Assembly: GCA_041645495.1 (NCBI GenBank) | Contig: JBAZPZ010000002.1 | Coordinates: 1-64,000, forward strand | Direction of reading: 5' to 3' | Source of the DNA: 0-14-0-20-45-22 sp041645495 | Lineage (GTDB): Bacteria > Fidelibacterota > UBA2242 | DNA: 64,000 bases | Shown: positions 44,227-52,634 of the stretch, in pieces | Position numbering within the stretch: position 1 is the stretch's first letter | How the letters are laid out: every line of letters starts with the position of its first letter | The notes under the pieces: generated by a model | The model's database searches: none | What the model was told of the DNA's origin: nothing | The model's input: the letters and a program-made list of their open reading frames with translations, nothing else | Translations under genes and position numbers: made by a program

Positions 44227-44481
44227 TCAGGGCAACTTGTTGATAATATCGGCGAGTTTGGACTTTTTGTTCGCGGCGTTGTTGCGATGAAGAACGCCTT
44301 TTCCCATGATCGAATCGATGATGGACACGGTTTCGCGATACAGAGGTTCAGCTTCCGCTTTCGTAGCGGCGGCCTTTACCTTTTTAATCATGGATTTCAT
44401 GATCGATTTATAATGTCTGTTGCGCAGTCTGGATTTCTCAGCCTGACGAATTCGTTTTTGTACACTTCTTTTTTTGCTCAT
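44227..44481 (-). CDS. rpsT: 30S ribosomal protein S20
   Basis: 84 residues from the ATG at 44481, which has AGGAG six bases upstream; a longer open frame to 44544 is not supported. MSKKRSVQKRIRQAEKSRLR and NRHYKSIMKSMIKKVKAA are the conserved basic helices of S20, and LHRNNAANKKSKLADIINKL is the conserved end. S20 binds 16S rRNA helices early in 30S assembly. It is a monocistronic gene with its own promoter at 44516-44544, convergent with guaB. Confidence 0.97.
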   Translation of the reverse strand: MSKKRSVQKRIRQAEKSRLRNRHYKSIMKSMIKKVKAAATKAEAEPLYRETVSIIDSIMGKGVLHRNNAANKKSKLADIINKLP

Positions 44482-44515
44482 TGAACTCCTTTCAAATATT
44501 ATCAAAAAGTGAGGA

Positions 44516-44544
44516 AATTTATTTATAACGATGAAGATTTTCAA
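44516..44544 (-). promoter_or_regulatory. Probable sigma70 promoter of rpsT
   Basis: On the minus strand TTGAAA (44544-44539), a 17-base spacer and TAAATT (44521-44516), placing the start of transcription near 44509, about 28 bases before the rpsT ATG. Confidence 0.6.
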
Positions 44545-44564
44545 ATGAAAAAACGGAGAACACG

Positions 44565-45230
44565 GTGATATTTCTCATGAAACTGCTGGCGACAGTGCTT
44601 CTGGCCGTGATTTTTCTCCTGTTTTTGATTTTTCTCACCCGGACGGTCTTTACCGTTCGTCTGGCTATGACTCCGGAGAAAAAGAAATTTTTTACTCGGA
44701 TCATGTTTTTCGGCGGGATTATCGGCGTCATGGTTGGGTTTGAAGCGGAAATGTTGGAAATCTTTTTGGTTGTAGCGAACCGCAGTGTTCGCATTCTCCG
44801 GAAATATCCATCGAAAAAGGAAAAACCGGTTACTGCTCGCCAACCGGAAAAACCGAAAGAAAAGCCGAAGAAAAAACCGCCGCTGTTTACCGTCCGGGAA
44901 TGGATTTCACTCGGAAAAGAGGTCGTCCGGCGCTTTTTGAAGATACCGGAAGATATGAAAATTGCCGCCGATCTGGAAATCGGTCTGGACAATCCGGCCG
45001 CGACCGGTTATTTGATGGGTGCGTACTATTCACTCAACGAATTACTCCCGTTCGCGCAGAAAATCCGGGTCGAACCGTCCTTTATTCAGAAAAAGTTTTT
45101 AGGAACAATTGACATAACCGGTTCAATTCGGTTGATTTGCGTTGTAGGAATCGTTATTTTTATTTCCGGAAAATTGATCGTTCAAATTTTTAAGATGAGG
45201 AGAAAAAGACATGTTGGAAGGAATCGTTGA
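44565..45230 (+). CDS. DUF2953-type membrane protein (YtfI-like)
   Basis: 221 residues starting at GTG 44565, six bases after GGAG; the internal ATG at 44577 is an alternative. Helix 1 (about 2-25), a loop, a second hydrophobic stretch (about 43-62), a Lys/Pro-rich linker (SKKEKPVTARQPEKPKEKPK), and a region KIAADLEIGLDNPAATGYLM followed by GAYYSLNELLP, which fits the 'GlxDPaaTGxlyGa' core of DUF2953 proteins. A C-terminal helix (about 192-210) completes it. In Bacillus the DUF2953 gene ytfI lies directly before ytfJ; here too the next gene is a YtfJ/GerW protein, overlapping by 20 bases. Confidence 0.82.
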   Translation: MIFLMKLLATVLLAVIFLLFLIFLTRTVFTVRLAMTPEKKKFFTRIMFFGGIIGVMVGFEAEMLEIFLVVANRSVRILRKYPSKKEKPVTARQPEKPKEKPKKKPPLFTVREWISLGKEVVRRFLKIPEDMKIAADLEIGLDNPAATGYLMGAYYSLNELLPFAQKIRVEPSFIQKKFLGTIDITGSIRLICVVGIVIFISGKLIVQIFKMRRKRHVGRNR

Positions 45231-45570
45231 TACACTGCTGAACCGGCTGAAAGACATCGTCGCTTCGGAAACGGTCGTCGGCAAACCGATTCAGGCCGGA
45301 GAAACGACCGTGATTCCCGTTACCAAGATTTCGCTGGGATTCGGCGCGGGAGCTGGTTCGTCGGACAACAAGGAAAAAGGAAATGCAGGCGGAACGGGCG
45401 GCGGAGCGGTTATCGAACCGATTGCGATCATCACCGTCACAAAGGACGAAGTGAAAATTCATCACTTGAAAGACAAAGAATCCGGGCTGGAAAAGGTTCT
45501 TGAAGCGCTTCCGGATCTGATCGCTAAGTTCACGAAACCGAAAGAAGAGAAGAAGGGAAAAACCGAATAA
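45211..45570 (+). CDS. ytfJ: GerW/YtfJ-family protein
   Basis: 119 residues. MLEGIVDTLLNRLKDIVASE, TVVGKPIQAGETTVIPVTKI, SLGFGAGAGSS, a Gly-rich loop (GNAGGTGGGAVIEPIAIITV) and a short helical end with LEKVLEALPDLIAK match the GerW (YtfJ) family in order and length. In Bacillus YtfJ is a sporulation/germination protein, but the family is widespread in non-spore-formers, where its job is unknown; this organism shows no sporulation genes in the window. The 20-base overlap with the DUF2953 gene suggests tight co-expression, probably at the membrane. Confidence 0.92.
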   Translation: MLEGIVDTLLNRLKDIVASETVVGKPIQAGETTVIPVTKISLGFGAGAGSSDNKEKGNAGGTGGGAVIEPIAIITVTKDEVKIHHLKDKESGLEKVLEALPDLIAKFTKPKEEKKGKTE

Positions 45571-45648
45571 TCGGAAAGAGTTGGTGAAAATATTCCTTTT
45601 TTATTTTTTTATGACCGACCATTATTTACAGTGTAGGGAGGGTGCTAT

Positions 45649-46326
45649 ATGAACCATTTGTTTTTAAAAAATATTCCGATGTTTTCCGAACTCAAGGATG
45701 ATATTCTCGAGAAGATTATCGAATTGATGCAAAAACGGACGTACCGGAAAAACAACGTAATCTTGATGGAAGAAGATTCCGGAGACACGTTATTTTTCAT
45801 GAATAAAGGAAGTGTGAAAATAACCAGACTTAGCGACGATGGAAGAGAAGTCATTCTTTCGATCCTCGGCGAAGGCGATTTCTTTGGCGAGATGTCGATA
45901 TTTGACGGCGAAAGCCGGTCGGCGAATGTGATCGCGCTCGAAGATACGGAAGTGTTCATTCTTAAACGCGGCGATTTTCTGGATTTGCTGGAAAAACATC
46001 CGAAAATCGCCATCGGTTTGCTTCAGGAACTTGCCCGTCGCCTCAGAAAGTCCGATCAGCAAATCGAAGGCCTTTCGTTGAGCGACGCCGAAAACCGGAT
46101 CGCGATGAGCATTATCCGTCTTGCGGAAGACCTCGGCGTCATCAAGATGGGGCAGGTCGTTATCGAAAACTTGCCGTATCAGCAGGACATCGCAAACATG
46201 GCCGGTACTTCCCGGGAAACGGTTTCGCGAATGCTCAACCTTCTTCAGAGAAAAGGTTTCATTCAGAAAAAAGGCCGAAAACTCATTATCACCAACTACG
46301 AGGACTTTAAGAAACAATTCAGTTAA
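45649..46326 (+). CDS. Crp/Fnr-family transcriptional regulator
   Basis: 225 residues. An N-terminal cyclic-nucleotide-binding fold (about 8-125; LGEGDFFGEMSIFDGESRSA is the phosphate-binding-cassette region with GEMSIFDGESRSA fitting a nucleotide-type site) is followed by the dimer helix and a Crp winged helix (about 150-225; QQDIANMAGTSRETVSRMLN, then LLQRKGFIQKKGRKLII). There are no N-terminal cysteines of the Fnr iron-sulfur type, so a small ligand such as cAMP is more likely than oxygen sensing. A strong ribosome site (AGGGAGG) precedes the ATG. Its targets are unknown. 214 bases without a gene follow. Confidence 0.95.
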   Translation: MNHLFLKNIPMFSELKDDILEKIIELMQKRTYRKNNVILMEEDSGDTLFFMNKGSVKITRLSDDGREVILSILGEGDFFGEMSIFDGESRSANVIALEDTEVFILKRGDFLDLLEKHPKIAIGLLQELARRLRKSDQQIEGLSLSDAENRIAMSIIRLAEDLGVIKMGQVVIENLPYQQDIANMAGTSRETVSRMLNLLQRKGFIQKKGRKLIITNYEDFKKQFS

Positions 46327-46540
46327 TGGCGGTTTCCGGGTTAGTACATGGAAGTACGATTATCCCGATTTCGTTTGAGCGATAGGAACGCTTGTCCGAA
46401 CGGATTTTTGGATAAGCCATGATTTTTAACGTTACGGTATTTATATTTGTGGGCGATTTTGACAGCAAAGCGCGAGATAAAATGGATCCGGATTGCGTGG
46501 AAAACGGGACGGCCGGATCACCTAACAGACTGACAACTTA
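46327..46540. other. Gap between the Crp/Fnr regulator gene and tatC
   Basis: 214 bases without a gene. TTGACA occurs in it at about 46460, but no acceptable -10 box lies 16-18 bases downstream, so the tatC promoter stays undefined. No hairpin with a T run was found. Confidence 0.4.
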
Positions 46541-47299
46541 ATGAAACATAACAGCAAAGGTTCGTCCGAAGACTCTATCGAGATGGGGTTTTTAGACCAT
46601 CTCGAAGAACTTCGCTGGCGGCTGATCAAGATTCTAATCGCTGTTGTCATTTTCACGGTTGCCGGATTTTTCCTTTCCGACTTTTTCCTCGATCTACTGA
46701 TCGAACCGTCCAAAGAACTGGATATGAAAATTCAGGTTCTGAAAGTTCAGGGTTTGCTGATGCTGAAGTTCTGGATAGCGTTTGCCATTGGAATCGTCTT
46801 TTCGATCCCGGTTCTCGGTTACCAGCTCTGGGCGTTTGTCGCGCCGGGTCTTTACCAGAAAGAAAAACGCTGGGGCCCGTGGTTAGTCGTCAGCATCACG
46901 GTGTTTTTTCTGCTGGGTGCCGCGTTTGCCTACATGGTGCTGGTTCCGTTCGCGCTGAAATTTCTCATCGGAGTCGGTGTGCCGGACGTTCAAAAGAACA
47001 TTTCTATCGAGTTTTACGCAAAGTTCGTGGCGCAGTTGATTATCGGGACAGGACTGATTTTTCAGATGCCGGTGTTGTCCTATGTCCTGACTAAAATGGG
47101 ACTTGTATCGCCGCGATTTTTACGCAGGTCGTGGCGCTATGCATTTATGATCATTCTCATTTTGGCGGCGCTGATCACGCCGCCCGATCCGTTCAGCATG
47201 ATGATCATGACCATTCCGTTGGTATTTCTGTACGAACTGAGCATCATCGTTTCCCGATTTGCGCTCCGTTCGTCGGAGAAAACGGAGGCGATGGCCTAA
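46541..47299 (+). CDS. tatC: Twin-arginine translocase subunit TatC
   Basis: 252 residues with six membrane helices. MGFLDHLEELRWRLIKILIA is the conserved signal-binding N-terminal region of TatC (S/D-HLxELRxRL), and FWIAFAIGIVFSIPVLGYQL, VFFLLGAAFAYMVLVPFALK, and the region with TPPDPFSMMIM follow in the right order. TatC recognises the twin-arginine signal and forms the export pore with TatA, for which no gene is in the window. A Tat-signal peptide gene lies at 16272. The ATG lacks a clear ribosome site. Confidence 0.97.
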   Translation: MKHNSKGSSEDSIEMGFLDHLEELRWRLIKILIAVVIFTVAGFFLSDFFLDLLIEPSKELDMKIQVLKVQGLLMLKFWIAFAIGIVFSIPVLGYQLWAFVAPGLYQKEKRWGPWLVVSITVFFLLGAAFAYMVLVPFALKFLIGVGVPDVQKNISIEFYAKFVAQLIIGTGLIFQMPVLSYVLTKMGLVSPRFLRRSWRYAFMIILILAALITPPDPFSMMIMTIPLVFLYELSIIVSRFALRSSEKTEAMA

Positions 47300-47320
47300 A
47301 GTCGCAAAGGAATCGAACGG

Positions 47321-48301
47321 ATGACAAAACTGACCTTAAAACCATTGCTCAAGCCGATCGAGACAGAAATGCGTCAGTTTGCCGTCGAGTTCGAGTCGGC
47401 ATTGCGGTCGGACGTCAATTTAATCGAACAAATGGCGCGTTACCTGATCGGCCAGCACAGTAAGCGGATACGACCTGCGCTGTTACTTTTGTCGGCCAAA
47501 CTTTGCGGCGAACCGAACCGGATTTCCGGCATTTCGGCGAGCATCGTTGAAATTCTGCACACAGCGACGTTGGTGCATGACGATATTGTCGATGATTCCA
47601 GCACTCGTCGCGGAGAGCCGACCGTGAACGCCATCTGGAATAACAAAGTATCGGTGCTTTTCGGCGATTATCTGTTCAGCAAATCGCTGAGAAACATGTT
47701 GAGTCTGCGGAATTTCGAAGCGCTCGAACTACTGAGTGAAACTTCGGAACTGCTCAGTTCGGGTGAGATTTACCAAATCGAAAAAAGCCTGACGAACGGT
47801 ATGGACGAGGCTTCTTATTATCGCATGATCTGGGCGAAAACCGCCTGCCTGTTTGCCACATCCTGTAAGATCGGCGCCATTTCGGTGAACGCGACAGACG
47901 AACAGGCGGCGCATCTTTTCGAGTACGGTAAAAACCTCGGCATGGCATTTCAGATCAAAGATGATCTCTTCGACTTTTCGGGCGAGGAGCGGCGGATCGG
48001 AAAACCGGTGGACAGAGACATCAAAGCCAATTTGATCACGCTTCCTCTGATCTACACGCTAAAAAACCTGCCGGAACCGGAAAGAACGGTACTCCGGAAA
48101 AATCTGCGAGAGAATCCTTCCGGGGACGAAATCCGGAATGTCCGGGCAATCGTCCGGCAAAACGGCGGTCTGAAATTCACTCAGGAGAAAATGCACGAAT
48201 ATTCCGCTTCCGCCCGGGCGGCGCTGGATATTTTCCCCGAATCCGACGTAAAAGGATCGCTTATCGGAATGGTCGAGTTTAACGAACGAAGGAAGAATTG
48301 A
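47321..48301 (+). CDS. Polyprenyl diphosphate synthase
   Basis: 326 residues. A trans-prenyltransferase that builds long isoprenoid chains from FPP/GPP and IPP. The two aspartate motifs are present: LVHDDIVDDSSTRRG (first, DDxxD) and FQIKDDLFDFSGEE (second), with GKRIRPALLLLSAKL-like GQHSKRIRPALLLL before them. In this position family members make octaprenyl/heptaprenyl or similar quinone side chains, or undecaprenyl precursors; chain length cannot be told. The end overlaps the TTG start of the glycosyltransferase gene by 4 bases (TTGA). Confidence 0.95.
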   Translation: MTKLTLKPLLKPIETEMRQFAVEFESALRSDVNLIEQMARYLIGQHSKRIRPALLLLSAKLCGEPNRISGISASIVEILHTATLVHDDIVDDSSTRRGEPTVNAIWNNKVSVLFGDYLFSKSLRNMLSLRNFEALELLSETSELLSSGEIYQIEKSLTNGMDEASYYRMIWAKTACLFATSCKIGAISVNATDEQAAHLFEYGKNLGMAFQIKDDLFDFSGEERRIGKPVDRDIKANLITLPLIYTLKNLPEPERTVLRKNLRENPSGDEIRNVRAIVRQNGGLKFTQEKMHEYSASARAALDIFPESDVKGSLIGMVEFNERRKN

Positions 48302-49338
48302 AGTTACGGGACGACCCAAAGAAAATCCTAATCATTCGCCTTTCATCTTTGGGCGACATCGTCGTATTGACATCGATTTTCAGACGTCTCCGGGAACGTT
48401 TTCCATCTGCGCAGATCGATTTTGTCGTGAAAAAAGAGTTCAAGAGTCTTGCGGTCGGCAACTCCTTTCTCAGCAACGTGATCGCTTATCAGGCGCAGGC
48501 CAGTCTGAAAGGCTGGTTGATACTCTGCCGGTATTTTCGGGAGCAAAAATATGATCTGTTCATCGATATGCACAACAATCTGCGCTCGAAAATTCTGGGC
48601 TTTTACCTGCGAAAAACGTTGCGACTTCGGTTTCATAAACCGCGGCTTCGCCGATTTCTTCTTTTTTATTGCTGGATCAATCTGTTTCCGCGCTCGTTCC
48701 GACTGATGGACGAGTATTTCAAGACATTGGCGCCGCTGAAAATCAAACCCGACGACGCAAGACCGGAAATCTTACTGCCACAAACAGTCCGGAAACAGGC
48801 ATGGGATATTTTGAGCCGAAACGCCATCTGCAAACCGTTCGTTGTCATCCTGCCGATTGCGGCTTGGAAAAACAAACGGTATCCATTGCCGAAAATGGAA
48901 GAGGTCGCCCGGCGGATCAACGAAGAATTGCAGATGTCCGTCGTTTATCTCGGTTCGGAAAACGATACGTATCTGGACGAACTCCAGAACCTGCCGGCCG
49001 GGAAAATCGTGCGGATCACCGGGCAGTCCAACCTCGAGGAATCCATCGCGATTCTTCAGGAAAGCGCCTTGGTCATCGGAAACGATACCGGCCTGACTTA
49101 TGCGGCGGAGGCGGTCGGCGTGCCGGTGGTGTTGATTTTAGGACCGACTTCGCACGAAACGGGCGCCGGACACTACGACTCGAAGAGCATTTCGATTCAA
49201 AAGCAGTTGTTTTGCAGGCCTTGTTCTCAAAAAGGCGACCGGATATGCTACCGAAAACATCGGTATTGCATGGAAACCATAACGAGCGATGAAATTCTGT
49301 CCGCCGCCCGGCAAATTCTTACAGGAGAAAAAAAGTGA
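48298..49338 (+). CDS. Glycosyltransferase family 9 (heptosyltransferase-like)
   Basis: 346 residues starting at a TTG (48298) four bases after AAGGA and overlapping the previous stop as TTGA. Family 9 features: KKILIIRLSSLGDIVVLTSI at the N-terminus, PIAAWKNKRYPLPKM, GNDTGLTYAAEAVGVPVVLI and FGPTSHETG-like LGPTSHETGAG, plus a cysteine-rich end (CRPCSQKGDRICYRKHRYC) seen in ADP-heptose:LPS transferases. It probably adds a heptose to the LPS core using ADP-heptose. It directly precedes waaA (GTGA overlap at 49335-49338), which supports the LPS role. Confidence 0.95.
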   Translation: MKLRDDPKKILIIRLSSLGDIVVLTSIFRRLRERFPSAQIDFVVKKEFKSLAVGNSFLSNVIAYQAQASLKGWLILCRYFREQKYDLFIDMHNNLRSKILGFYLRKTLRLRFHKPRLRRFLLFYCWINLFPRSFRLMDEYFKTLAPLKIKPDDARPEILLPQTVRKQAWDILSRNAICKPFVVILPIAAWKNKRYPLPKMEEVARRINEELQMSVVYLGSENDTYLDELQNLPAGKIVRITGQSNLEESIAILQESALVIGNDTGLTYAAEAVGVPVVLILGPTSHETGAGHYDSKSISIQKQLFCRPCSQKGDRICYRKHRYCMETITSDEILSAARQILTGEKK

Positions 49339-50615
49339 CCATTTTTTGGATCATTATATACAATGTCTTTTTCGTTCCGTTCGCATTTTTCTTCGTCTAT
49401 ATATCGGGACTTTTCAACGCCAAAATGCGGATCGGCGTTTGGGGCAGAAAGCAGACTCTGATCGAAATGGCGCGATTCCGGGATAAATTTCCCCGAAAGG
49501 AATTGTACTTGATCCACTCGGCGTCGCTCGGCGAGTTCGAGCAGGCTAAACCGGTGATCCGCGGATTGAAAGCGCTTCGTCCCGACATTCTGATCGTCGC
49601 GAGTTTCACGTCCCCCAGCGGATATACCAACGCCGTTCGGATGAAGGAAGTCGATTTGTTCATGTATCTTCCATTCGACACGTTTTTCCGCACGCGGGGA
49701 TTCATTCAGAGACTGAAGCCGAAGAAGATCATCTTTGTCACCTATGAACTCTGGCCGAATCTGATCCTGAACGCCCAGCGCCATCACGTCAAAACCTATC
49801 TCATTTCCGCCAGAATCCGGGACAACAGTCTGAAATGGAAACCTATTGCGCGCACGTTTTTCAGCGATCTATACCGCTCGCTGGATTACATTTATGCGAT
49901 TTCGGACATTCACAAAGAGTCGGTTCTCAAACTCATCGGAACGGTTCCTATCAAGGTGCTGACGCTCGGCGATACGCGATACGATCAAGTGATCCATCGC
50001 GCCCATGAAAAAGTCGCCGCAGTTGTGAGCCGGCTTTTCGAGGACGGATTCGTTTTTATCATCGGGAGCATCTGGCCGCAGGACGCCAAACAACTGATGC
50101 CGGCCGTTTACCAATGTATAAAAGAATTCGATACCCTTCGGGTCATTGTTGCGCCACACGAACCGAACGAATACGCGCTGGAAACGCTGGAAGAGGGTTT
50201 TTCGGAAAATGGAATTTTGACGCGCCGGCTCTCGGTTTTGGCGGAAAAATGCTCGGAAATCCGTGCGATTCTCGTCGATAAAGTTGGAATCCTGGCGGAA
50301 CTTTATCATCAGTCGGATTTGGCGTTTGTCGGCGGAAGTTTCCGCGGTTCGATCCATAACGTCATGGAACCGGCCGTCGCCGGAATTCCGGTGCTATTCG
50401 GGCCGACGTATCACAATTCCAGCGAAGCGGAATTACTTATCCGGGAAGGCGGCGGATTCTGTTGCGAGAACAGCGAATGTCTCTACCGTGAAATCCGGCG
50501 AATGCTGACCGACGCGGAAGCATATCGCCGGGCCGCGGATTCCGCGAGACAGGTAATTTTGAAGAATCTCGGCGCAGGCGCACGAACGGTTCGGGAGATA
50601 CTGGAGTCCGATTGA
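49335..50615 (+). CDS. waaA: 3-deoxy-D-manno-octulosonic acid (Kdo) transferase
   Basis: 426 residues starting at GTG 49335 within GTGA. Family GT30: an N-terminal membrane helix (about 4-25, IIYNVFFVPFAFFFVYISG), then LIHSASLGEFEQAKPVI with the catalytic Glu, FVTYELWPNLI, ARIRDNSLKWK, and in the C-terminal half IGSIWPQDAK, APHEPNE and GSFRGSIHNVMEPAVAGIPV. WaaA adds Kdo to lipid A precursor at the inner membrane, so the cell is predicted to make LPS. Its stop overlaps the start of the first ATPase gene as TTGA. Confidence 0.96.
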   Translation: MTIFWIIIYNVFFVPFAFFFVYISGLFNAKMRIGVWGRKQTLIEMARFRDKFPRKELYLIHSASLGEFEQAKPVIRGLKALRPDILIVASFTSPSGYTNAVRMKEVDLFMYLPFDTFFRTRGFIQRLKPKKIIFVTYELWPNLILNAQRHHVKTYLISARIRDNSLKWKPIARTFFSDLYRSLDYIYAISDIHKESVLKLIGTVPIKVLTLGDTRYDQVIHRAHEKVAAVVSRLFEDGFVFIIGSIWPQDAKQLMPAVYQCIKEFDTLRVIVAPHEPNEYALETLEEGFSENGILTRRLSVLAEKCSEIRAILVDKVGILAELYHQSDLAFVGGSFRGSIHNVMEPAVAGIPVLFGPTYHNSSEAELLIREGGGFCCENSECLYREIRRMLTDAEAYRRAADSARQVILKNLGAGARTVREILESD

Positions 50616-51262
50616 GCATTCGATTTGTTGACGTCTCGTTTTCCTATGCGAAAAAGCCCGTCTTTTCCTGTCTGAATCTGGAAATTCCCGAGAAAGAATG
50701 GATCGCCATAACCGGTAATTGCGGGACGGGAAAAAGCACGCTGGCCAAGTTGATCGCGGGTATTCTGAGGCCGGATTCCGGGCGCATCGAATTTCCACAG
50801 GCGCCGACCGGTGAAGTTCCGAATTTCGGATACCTTTTTCAAAATCCCGAAGATCAGTTCGTTCATTTTTTCATCGAGCGGGAAATTGCTTTTAATCTCG
50901 AAAATTGGAATCATCCGATCGAACTGATGACACAGAAAGTGCTGGAAAATCTGGAAAAAATCGGACTTTTGGATCGCCGGAAAGATTCGCCCAATCGATT
51001 GTCCGGTGGCGAAAAACAGCGATTGGCGCTGACAGGAACGATGATTTCCGAGCCGAATTATCTCATTTTGGACGAACCGTCGTCTTATTTGGACATCATT
51101 GCACAAAACGAATTGATCCGGCAGGTTGAGACGCACCATGCGAACGGCGTCGGCATTTTCTGGATCACGCAGAACGAACAAGAAAAGGCGCTCTCCGAAT
51201 TCTGCATCGAGGTCGCGGACGGAAATGCAATCGGCTATCCGACGAAAGGTTCATGTTTATGA
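50612..51262 (+). CDS. ECF-type ABC transporter ATP-binding protein (first)
   Basis: 216 residues from TTG 50612 in a TTGA overlap with waaA. All ABC ATPase motifs are present: Walker A GNCGTGKST, the Q-loop in GYLFQNPEDQFVHFF, the signature LSGGEKQRLALTG, Walker B YLILDEPSSYLD and the switch region (here WITQNEQE, with Gln in place of the usual His, a noteworthy change). NPEDQ before the 'REIAFNLEN' segment is the hallmark of ECF/CbiO-type ATPases that power vitamin or metal uptake. A second ATPase follows; no EcfT membrane gene is present. Confidence 0.9.
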   Translation: MSIRFVDVSFSYAKKPVFSCLNLEIPEKEWIAITGNCGTGKSTLAKLIAGILRPDSGRIEFPQAPTGEVPNFGYLFQNPEDQFVHFFIEREIAFNLENWNHPIELMTQKVLENLEKIGLLDRRKDSPNRLSGGEKQRLALTGTMISEPNYLILDEPSSYLDIIAQNELIRQVETHHANGVGIFWITQNEQEKALSEFCIEVADGNAIGYPTKGSCL

Positions 51263-52011
51263 GCGAAAGTATCCGGATCGTTGCCAAAGACCTCGTTTGC
51301 CGATATGAGAATAACGAGTCATTTCGTCTGGAAATTCCCGATTTTACCCAGACGATCGATTCTCCCGTTGGAATTTACGGTTTGATCGGATCCGGGAAAA
51401 GTAGCCTCGGCCAGATGATCGCCGATCTGATTCAGCCGACGAGCGGAGAAGTCAGGGCATCTTGGGAACCGACAACGGAAAAGTCGGAGGCTCTGAAAGT
51501 CGTTTACCTGCCGCAATTTCCGGAAAAAATATTCCTGGGTTCGCGCGTCGGAGAAACGGTGGAACTCATCGCGCAAATGAATCCGTCCATTCCGGATTTT
51601 GTATCGGATATTCGGAAATTATTAAGCCGATTTTCAGTCGATTATGCGGCCATCTCGGAGCGAAACGGATATGAACTGAGCGGCGGCGAACTGCGCCGAT
51701 TTGCTTTATCGTTGGGAATCGCGCGTCAACCCGATTTACTTATTCTGGACGAGCCGACCATCGGTCTGGGAAAGATCGGCAGAGCGCAGTTGACCGAGAT
51801 CGCCGGCGAATTTTCGAAAAATCACGCACTGATCGTCATTTCACACGATTTCGATCTGCTGGCCGCGCTTTCGGACCAATTCTGGATCATGGAACAGGGG
51901 AGAATTGTATTTCACGGAAATATTTCGGAACTTGCGGCGGATTATTTCCAACGAGAAACAGTCGGATTAAAGTTCTTTAAGGCATTTGCAATAGTGTCAA
52001 ACTCGAGATAA
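51253..52011 (+). CDS. ECF-type ABC transporter ATP-binding protein (second)
   Basis: 252 residues; start at ATG 51253 (AAAGG three bases before) or at 51259, whose ATGA overlaps the previous stop. Walker A GLIGSGKSSLGQM, signature ELSGGELRRFALSLG, Walker B DLLILDEPTIGLGK and the switch His in VISHDFDLLAALSDQ are all intact. Instead of NPEDQ it has QFPEKIFLGSRVGETVE, a diverged form. The two ATPases differ enough to be a heterodimer like EcfA1-EcfA2. The C-terminal tail of about 30 residues is extra. The genes between waaA and pgsA lack a membrane component. Confidence 0.88.
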   Translation: MFMSESIRIVAKDLVCRYENNESFRLEIPDFTQTIDSPVGIYGLIGSGKSSLGQMIADLIQPTSGEVRASWEPTTEKSEALKVVYLPQFPEKIFLGSRVGETVELIAQMNPSIPDFVSDIRKLLSRFSVDYAAISERNGYELSGGELRRFALSLGIARQPDLLILDEPTIGLGKIGRAQLTEIAGEFSKNHALIVISHDFDLLAALSDQFWIMEQGRIVFHGNISELAADYFQRETVGLKFFKAFAIVSNSR

Positions 52012-52013
52012 AG

Positions 52014-52619
52014 ATGGCAAAAAGAGTATCGGTCAAAACAAAAGTCGCTCAAAAGTACGGAGAAATCAGTCCGAACCGATTAGTGACGGCGTCGAACCTG
52101 ATTTCCATCACCCGCGCCCTGCTGACGTTGCCGATCATTTACTTTCTGCAAAAAGGAAACGGGACGATCGCGCTGATTTTCATTTTAACGGCGATCTTCT
52201 CCGATATGCTCGACGGCTGGCTGGCGCGGATCAGCAACGAGATTACGGACATCGGCAAGATCATCGATCCGGTCGCGGATAAGATCGTCATTTTCAGCGT
52301 CATTTTATACCTGATCTTAAAAGATATGATGCCTGCGTACTATTTCCTGTTCATGATTTTCCGTGATTTCACCATCTCCGGTCTCGGACTTTATATGTTG
52401 AACAATTGCAACGTATCCCCGCAATCCAACAAAATGGGAAAAGTCGCCATCCTTTTCACGGCGCTTTCTGTTTTAGCGTTCATTTATCCCGATTTTTCGG
52501 GAAGCTGGACGTTCCCGTTGATGACCGTCGCGCTGGTTTTTATGTCGATTTCGTGGATTCAGTACTGCGCCTCTTTTATCAGGGTGATTCAGGCGCATCG
52601 GCGCAAGAAATCGGTCTGA
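52014..52619 (+). CDS. pgsA: CDP-diacylglycerol--glycerol-3-phosphate 3-phosphatidyltransferase
   Basis: 201 residues with about five membrane helices. The CDP-alcohol phosphotransferase motif is complete: DMLDGWLARISNEITDIG followed by KIIDPVADK, i.e. DG-x2-AR-x8-G-x3-D-x3-D. VTASNLISITRALLTLPIIY is the usual N-terminal segment. It makes phosphatidylglycerol phosphate, the precursor of phosphatidylglycerol. Related enzymes with other alcohol acceptors exist, but pgsA is the best fit by N-terminus and size. A Lys-rich tail starts the protein (MAKRVSVKTKVAQKYG). It ends 15 bases before ftsY. Confidence 0.92.
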   Translation: MAKRVSVKTKVAQKYGEISPNRLVTASNLISITRALLTLPIIYFLQKGNGTIALIFILTAIFSDMLDGWLARISNEITDIGKIIDPVADKIVIFSVILYLILKDMMPAYYFLFMIFRDFTISGLGLYMLNNCNVSPQSNKMGKVAILFTALSVLAFIYPDFSGSWTFPLMTVALVFMSISWIQYCASFIRVIQAHRRKKSV

Positions 52620-52634
52620 AACGGATTTTCCCGA

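Noticed and set aside
45211..45570. Spore formation suggested by a GerW protein
   Set aside because: GerW proteins are common in non-spore-formers and no other sporulation gene is present; one gene is not enough.
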